64,000 nucleotides of DNA from Henriciella mobilis. Lineage in GTDB: Bacteria > Pseudomonadota > Alphaproteobacteria > Caulobacterales > Hyphomonadaceae. The stretch covers positions 336,967 through 400,966 of the forward strand of contig NZ_QWFZ01000039.1 of the NCBI RefSeq assembly GCF_003576315.1. The letters are read 5' to 3'. Below, piece after piece: positions 62,087 to 64,000 of this stretch. The notes beneath the pieces were generated by a model, which ran no database searches, had not been told where the DNA came from, and was given only the letters and a program-made list of their open reading frames with translations. The stretch's first letter is position 1. Every line of letters begins with the position of its first letter. Position numbers and translations under genes: made by a program.

Positions 62087-62566
62087 ATGAGCACGGCAAA
62101 GAACGGCCTAGATACAGGTCTCGTCAGGGAACTCGCTTCCATCCTCAGGGATGCCGATCTGGGCGAGGTCGAAGTCGAACACGAAGGCCTGCGCATACGG
62201 GTCAGCAAGGCCGGCGCGAATGCCCCGGCGCCGATCCAGTATGCTGCACCACCTGCGGCTGCAGCGCCCGCGCCAGCTGCAGCGCCAGCCGCCGCCCCTG
62301 CGGCCGCAGACGCGGCACCAGCCGCTGCGGCCAAGAACGCCATCACCAGTCCGATGGTCGGCACCGTCTATCTTTCCCCCGAACCGGGCGCAAAGCCATT
62401 CGTGAGCGTTGGCGACAAGGTCAAGAAAGGCGACACGCTGATGCTGGTCGAGGCCATGAAGACCTTCAACCCCGTCGAATCGCCCACTGCCGGTACAGTG
62501 AAGGAAATCATCGTCGAGGATGGACAGCCCGTAGAGTTCGGCGAACCCCTGATCGTCATCGAGTGA
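62087..62566 (+). CDS. accB: Biotin carboxyl carrier protein of acetyl-CoA carboxylase
   Basis: The 159-residue protein has an N-terminal helical part (about 10-40), an Ala/Pro-rich flexible linker (about 45-82) and the biotinyl domain with the biotin-accepting lysine in VEAMKTFN (K125). It carries CO2 between AccC and the carboxyltransferase in fatty-acid synthesis. GAGGA lies upstream of ATG 62087; accC starts 10 bases after its stop. Confidence 0.97.
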   Translation: MSTAKNGLDTGLVRELASILRDADLGEVEVEHEGLRIRVSKAGANAPAPIQYAAPPAAAAPAPAAAPAAAPAAADAAPAAAAKNAITSPMVGTVYLSPEPGAKPFVSVGDKVKKGDTLMLVEAMKTFNPVESPTAGTVKEIIVEDGQPVEFGEPLIVIE

Positions 62567-62576
62567 GGCCGATCAC

Positions 62577-63917
62577 ATGATTGAAAAAGTCCTCATCGCC
62601 AATCGCGGCGAGATTGCCCTGCGCATCCACCGCGCCTGCAAGGAAATGGGCATATCAACCGTGGTCGTGCACTCCGAGGCCGACCGGGACGCCATGGCGG
62701 TCCGGCTGGCCGATGAGAGCGTCTGCATCGGACCGGCGCCGTCTTCGGAGAGCTATCTGAAGAAATCCCGCATCCTGGCTGCCGCCGAGATCACCAACGC
62801 CGATGCCATCCATCCTGGCTACGGCTTCCTGTCGGAGAATGCGCAGTTCGCCGAAATGGTCGAAGCGCACGGCATCAAGTTTATCGGCCCGACGGCTGAG
62901 CATATTCGGGTCATGGGCGACAAGATCGCCGCGAAACAGGCAATGATCGACGCGGGCGTGCCCGTTGTCCCCGGTTCCGATGGCGGCGTGACGAGCACGG
63001 GTGAAGCCAAGAAGATCGCGAAGAAGATCGGTTATCCGGTCCTGGTCAAGGCGGCTGCCGGCGGCGGTGGCCGGGGCATGAAGGTCGCAAAGACCGAAAA
63101 GGAACTGGAAAACGCGATCAAGACGGCCAAGACCGAGGCCAAGGCCGCTTTCGGCGACGATGCGGTCTATCTCGAGAAATATCTCGGAAAGCCGCGGCAT
63201 ATCGAAGTCCAGGTGATCGCCGACACGCATGGCAACACCGCCCATCTCTGGGAACGCGACTGCTCGCTGCAGCGCCGCCACCAGAAGGTGTTCGAGGAAG
63301 CCCCTTCGCCGGCCCTCAATCAGGCCCAGCGCGAAGAAATCGGCGCGATCGTCGCCAAGGCGGTTGCGAAGATCGGCTATCGCGGGGCCGGCACGATGGA
63401 ATTCCTCTATGAGGATGGCAACTTCTATTTCATCGAGATGAATACCCGCATCCAGGTCGAACACCCGGTCACCGAGATGATCACCGGTATTGATCTTGTG
63501 CGTGAACAGATCCGCATAGCCGACGGAAAGAAGCTGTCTTTCAGCCAGGAAGACGTGATCCTCGTCGGCCACGCCATCGAGTGCCGGATCAATGCCGAGC
63601 ATCCGGAAACCTTCATGCCCTCACCCGGCACGATCACTGAATTCCATGCGCCGGGCGGCCCCGATGTCCGCGTCGACAGCGCCGCCTATGCCGGCTACAA
63701 GATCCCGCCGCACTATGACAGCATGATCGGCAAGCTCATCGTCCATGGCCGGACCCGCAATGAGTGCGTCATGCGCCTGCGCCGCGCGCTCGACGAAATG
63801 GTGATCGGCGGCATCCAGACGACGCTACCGCTGCACCAGCGTCTGGTCGAAGCCAAGGATGTCGTCGATGGCAATTACGACATCCACTGGCTGGAGCGTT
63901 TCCTCGCCAACAGCTAG
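62577..63917 (+). CDS. accC: Biotin carboxylase of acetyl-CoA carboxylase
   Basis: The 446-residue ATP-grasp enzyme carboxylates biotin on AccB. It starts [20 protein letters not shown] and has [13 protein letters not shown] (ATP loop), [36 protein letters not shown] and [17 protein letters not shown], all characteristic. It is followed by aat, giving the common alphaproteobacterial order aroQ-accB-accC-aat. Confidence 0.97.
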   Translation: MIEKVLIANRGEIALRIHRACKEMGISTVVVHSEADRDAMAVRLADESVCIGPAPSSESYLKKSRILAAAEITNADAIHPGYGFLSENAQFAEMVEAHGIKFIGPTAEHIRVMGDKIAAKQAMIDAGVPVVPGSDGGVTSTGEAKKIAKKIGYPVLVKAAAGGGGRGMKVAKTEKELENAIKTAKTEAKAAFGDDAVYLEKYLGKPRHIEVQVIADTHGNTAHLWERDCSLQRRHQKVFEEAPSPALNQAQREEIGAIVAKAVAKIGYRGAGTMEFLYEDGNFYFIEMNTRIQVEHPVTEMITGIDLVREQIRIADGKKLSFSQEDVILVGHAIECRINAEHPETFMPSPGTITEFHAPGGPDVRVDSAAYAGYKIPPHYDSMIGKLIVHGRTRNECVMRLRRALDEMVIGGIQTTLPLHQRLVEAKDVVDGNYDIHWLERFLANS

Positions 63918-63938
63918 ACTGGCCGGGCGGAGGCCGCC

Positions 63939-64000
63939 ATGTCAGACCGGTTCGATACGGAAAGATTGCTCGACTGCTACCGGCAGGGCGTGTTTCCCAT
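63939..64000 (+). CDS. aat: Leucyl/phenylalanyl-tRNA-protein transferase, start only
   Basis: Only about 20 residues are present. MSDRFDTERLLDCYRQGVFP matches the LLxxYRxGxFPM start of Aat, which adds Leu or Phe to N-termini of proteins for degradation by the N-end rule. GGAGG lies upstream of the ATG. The order accB-accC-aat supports the call. The rest runs off the window. Confidence 0.8.
   Translation, partial: MSDRFDTERLLDCYRQGVFP

Overview
The window is chromosomal DNA from a GC-rich alphaproteobacterium. Several gene strings match orders I know from alphaproteobacteria: dgt / SPOR / nagZ / scpA / scpB / tatABC / serS / surE / pcm, with erpA divergent from dgt; M48 peptidase / dsbA / aroQ / accB / accC / aat; and pmbA / inositol-monophosphatase family / DUF4170 / lipid ABC exporter. 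Together with a TonB-dependent receptor and many acyl-CoA enzymes this points to the Caulobacterales, perhaps Hyphomonadaceae. The family-level placement is inference. The DNA is densely coded, with about 68 genes, and I see no rRNA, tRNA, CRISPR array, transposase, integrase or phage gene. Only one stretch longer than about 270 bases lacks a confident gene (34070-34539).

Layout. 1-8.4 kb (minus strand): partial unknown gene, MsbA-like ABC transporter, an inositol-monophosphatase/DUF4170 fusion, PmbA, a solitary CheR-like methyltransferase, a PLP decarboxylase and a MATE pump. 8.5-12 kb (plus): trmFO, a sugar-nucleotide-type epimerase, a methyltransferase and a small membrane protein. 12-16 kb (minus): GST, TonB-dependent receptor and NupC nucleoside transporter. 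16-18.5 kb: small unknown protein, VOC protein, MFE-2-type SDR and a Kazal-domain lipoprotein. 18.5-28 kb: the conserved housekeeping block for protein repair, seryl-tRNA synthesis, Tat export, chromosome condensation and peptidoglycan recycling, read on the minus strand, then erpA. 28-34 kb: STAS-less SulP transporter, two nitroreductases, two DUF983 proteins and two proteins that look like papain-fold hydrolases. 34-40 kb: a structured leader and small ORF ahead of a degenerate-GGDEF/EAL protein, then an EmrAB-type pump and a CHAD protein. 40-45 kb: NDUFAF6-like protein, FeSOD, RhlE helicase and an S9 peptidase. 45-53 kb: a lipid/acyl-CoA island (aldehyde dehydrogenase, enoyl-CoA hydratase, serine hydrolase, two acyl-CoA dehydrogenases, hotdog thioesterase, sulfotransferase). 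53-64 kb: thiO, a ferric-iron ABC importer behind a candidate Fur box, and the M48/dsbA/aroQ/accBC/aat block, interrupted by an inverted thiG / SRPBCC / thiS cassette.

Working together. Clear units are FbpABC (iron uptake), TatABC, ScpAB, AccBC (the first half-reaction of fatty-acid synthesis), ThiO/ThiG/ThiS (the thiazole of thiamine) and EmrAB. No DNA-binding transcription factor was recognised in the 64 kb, so control of these units must come mostly from elsewhere. The least explained piece of sequence is the 5' region of the GGDEF/EAL gene, which has two good hairpins followed by a strong ribosome binding site and a 66-codon ORF overlapping the regulator gene by ATGA. I do not see an unmistakable new defence or mobile system here.
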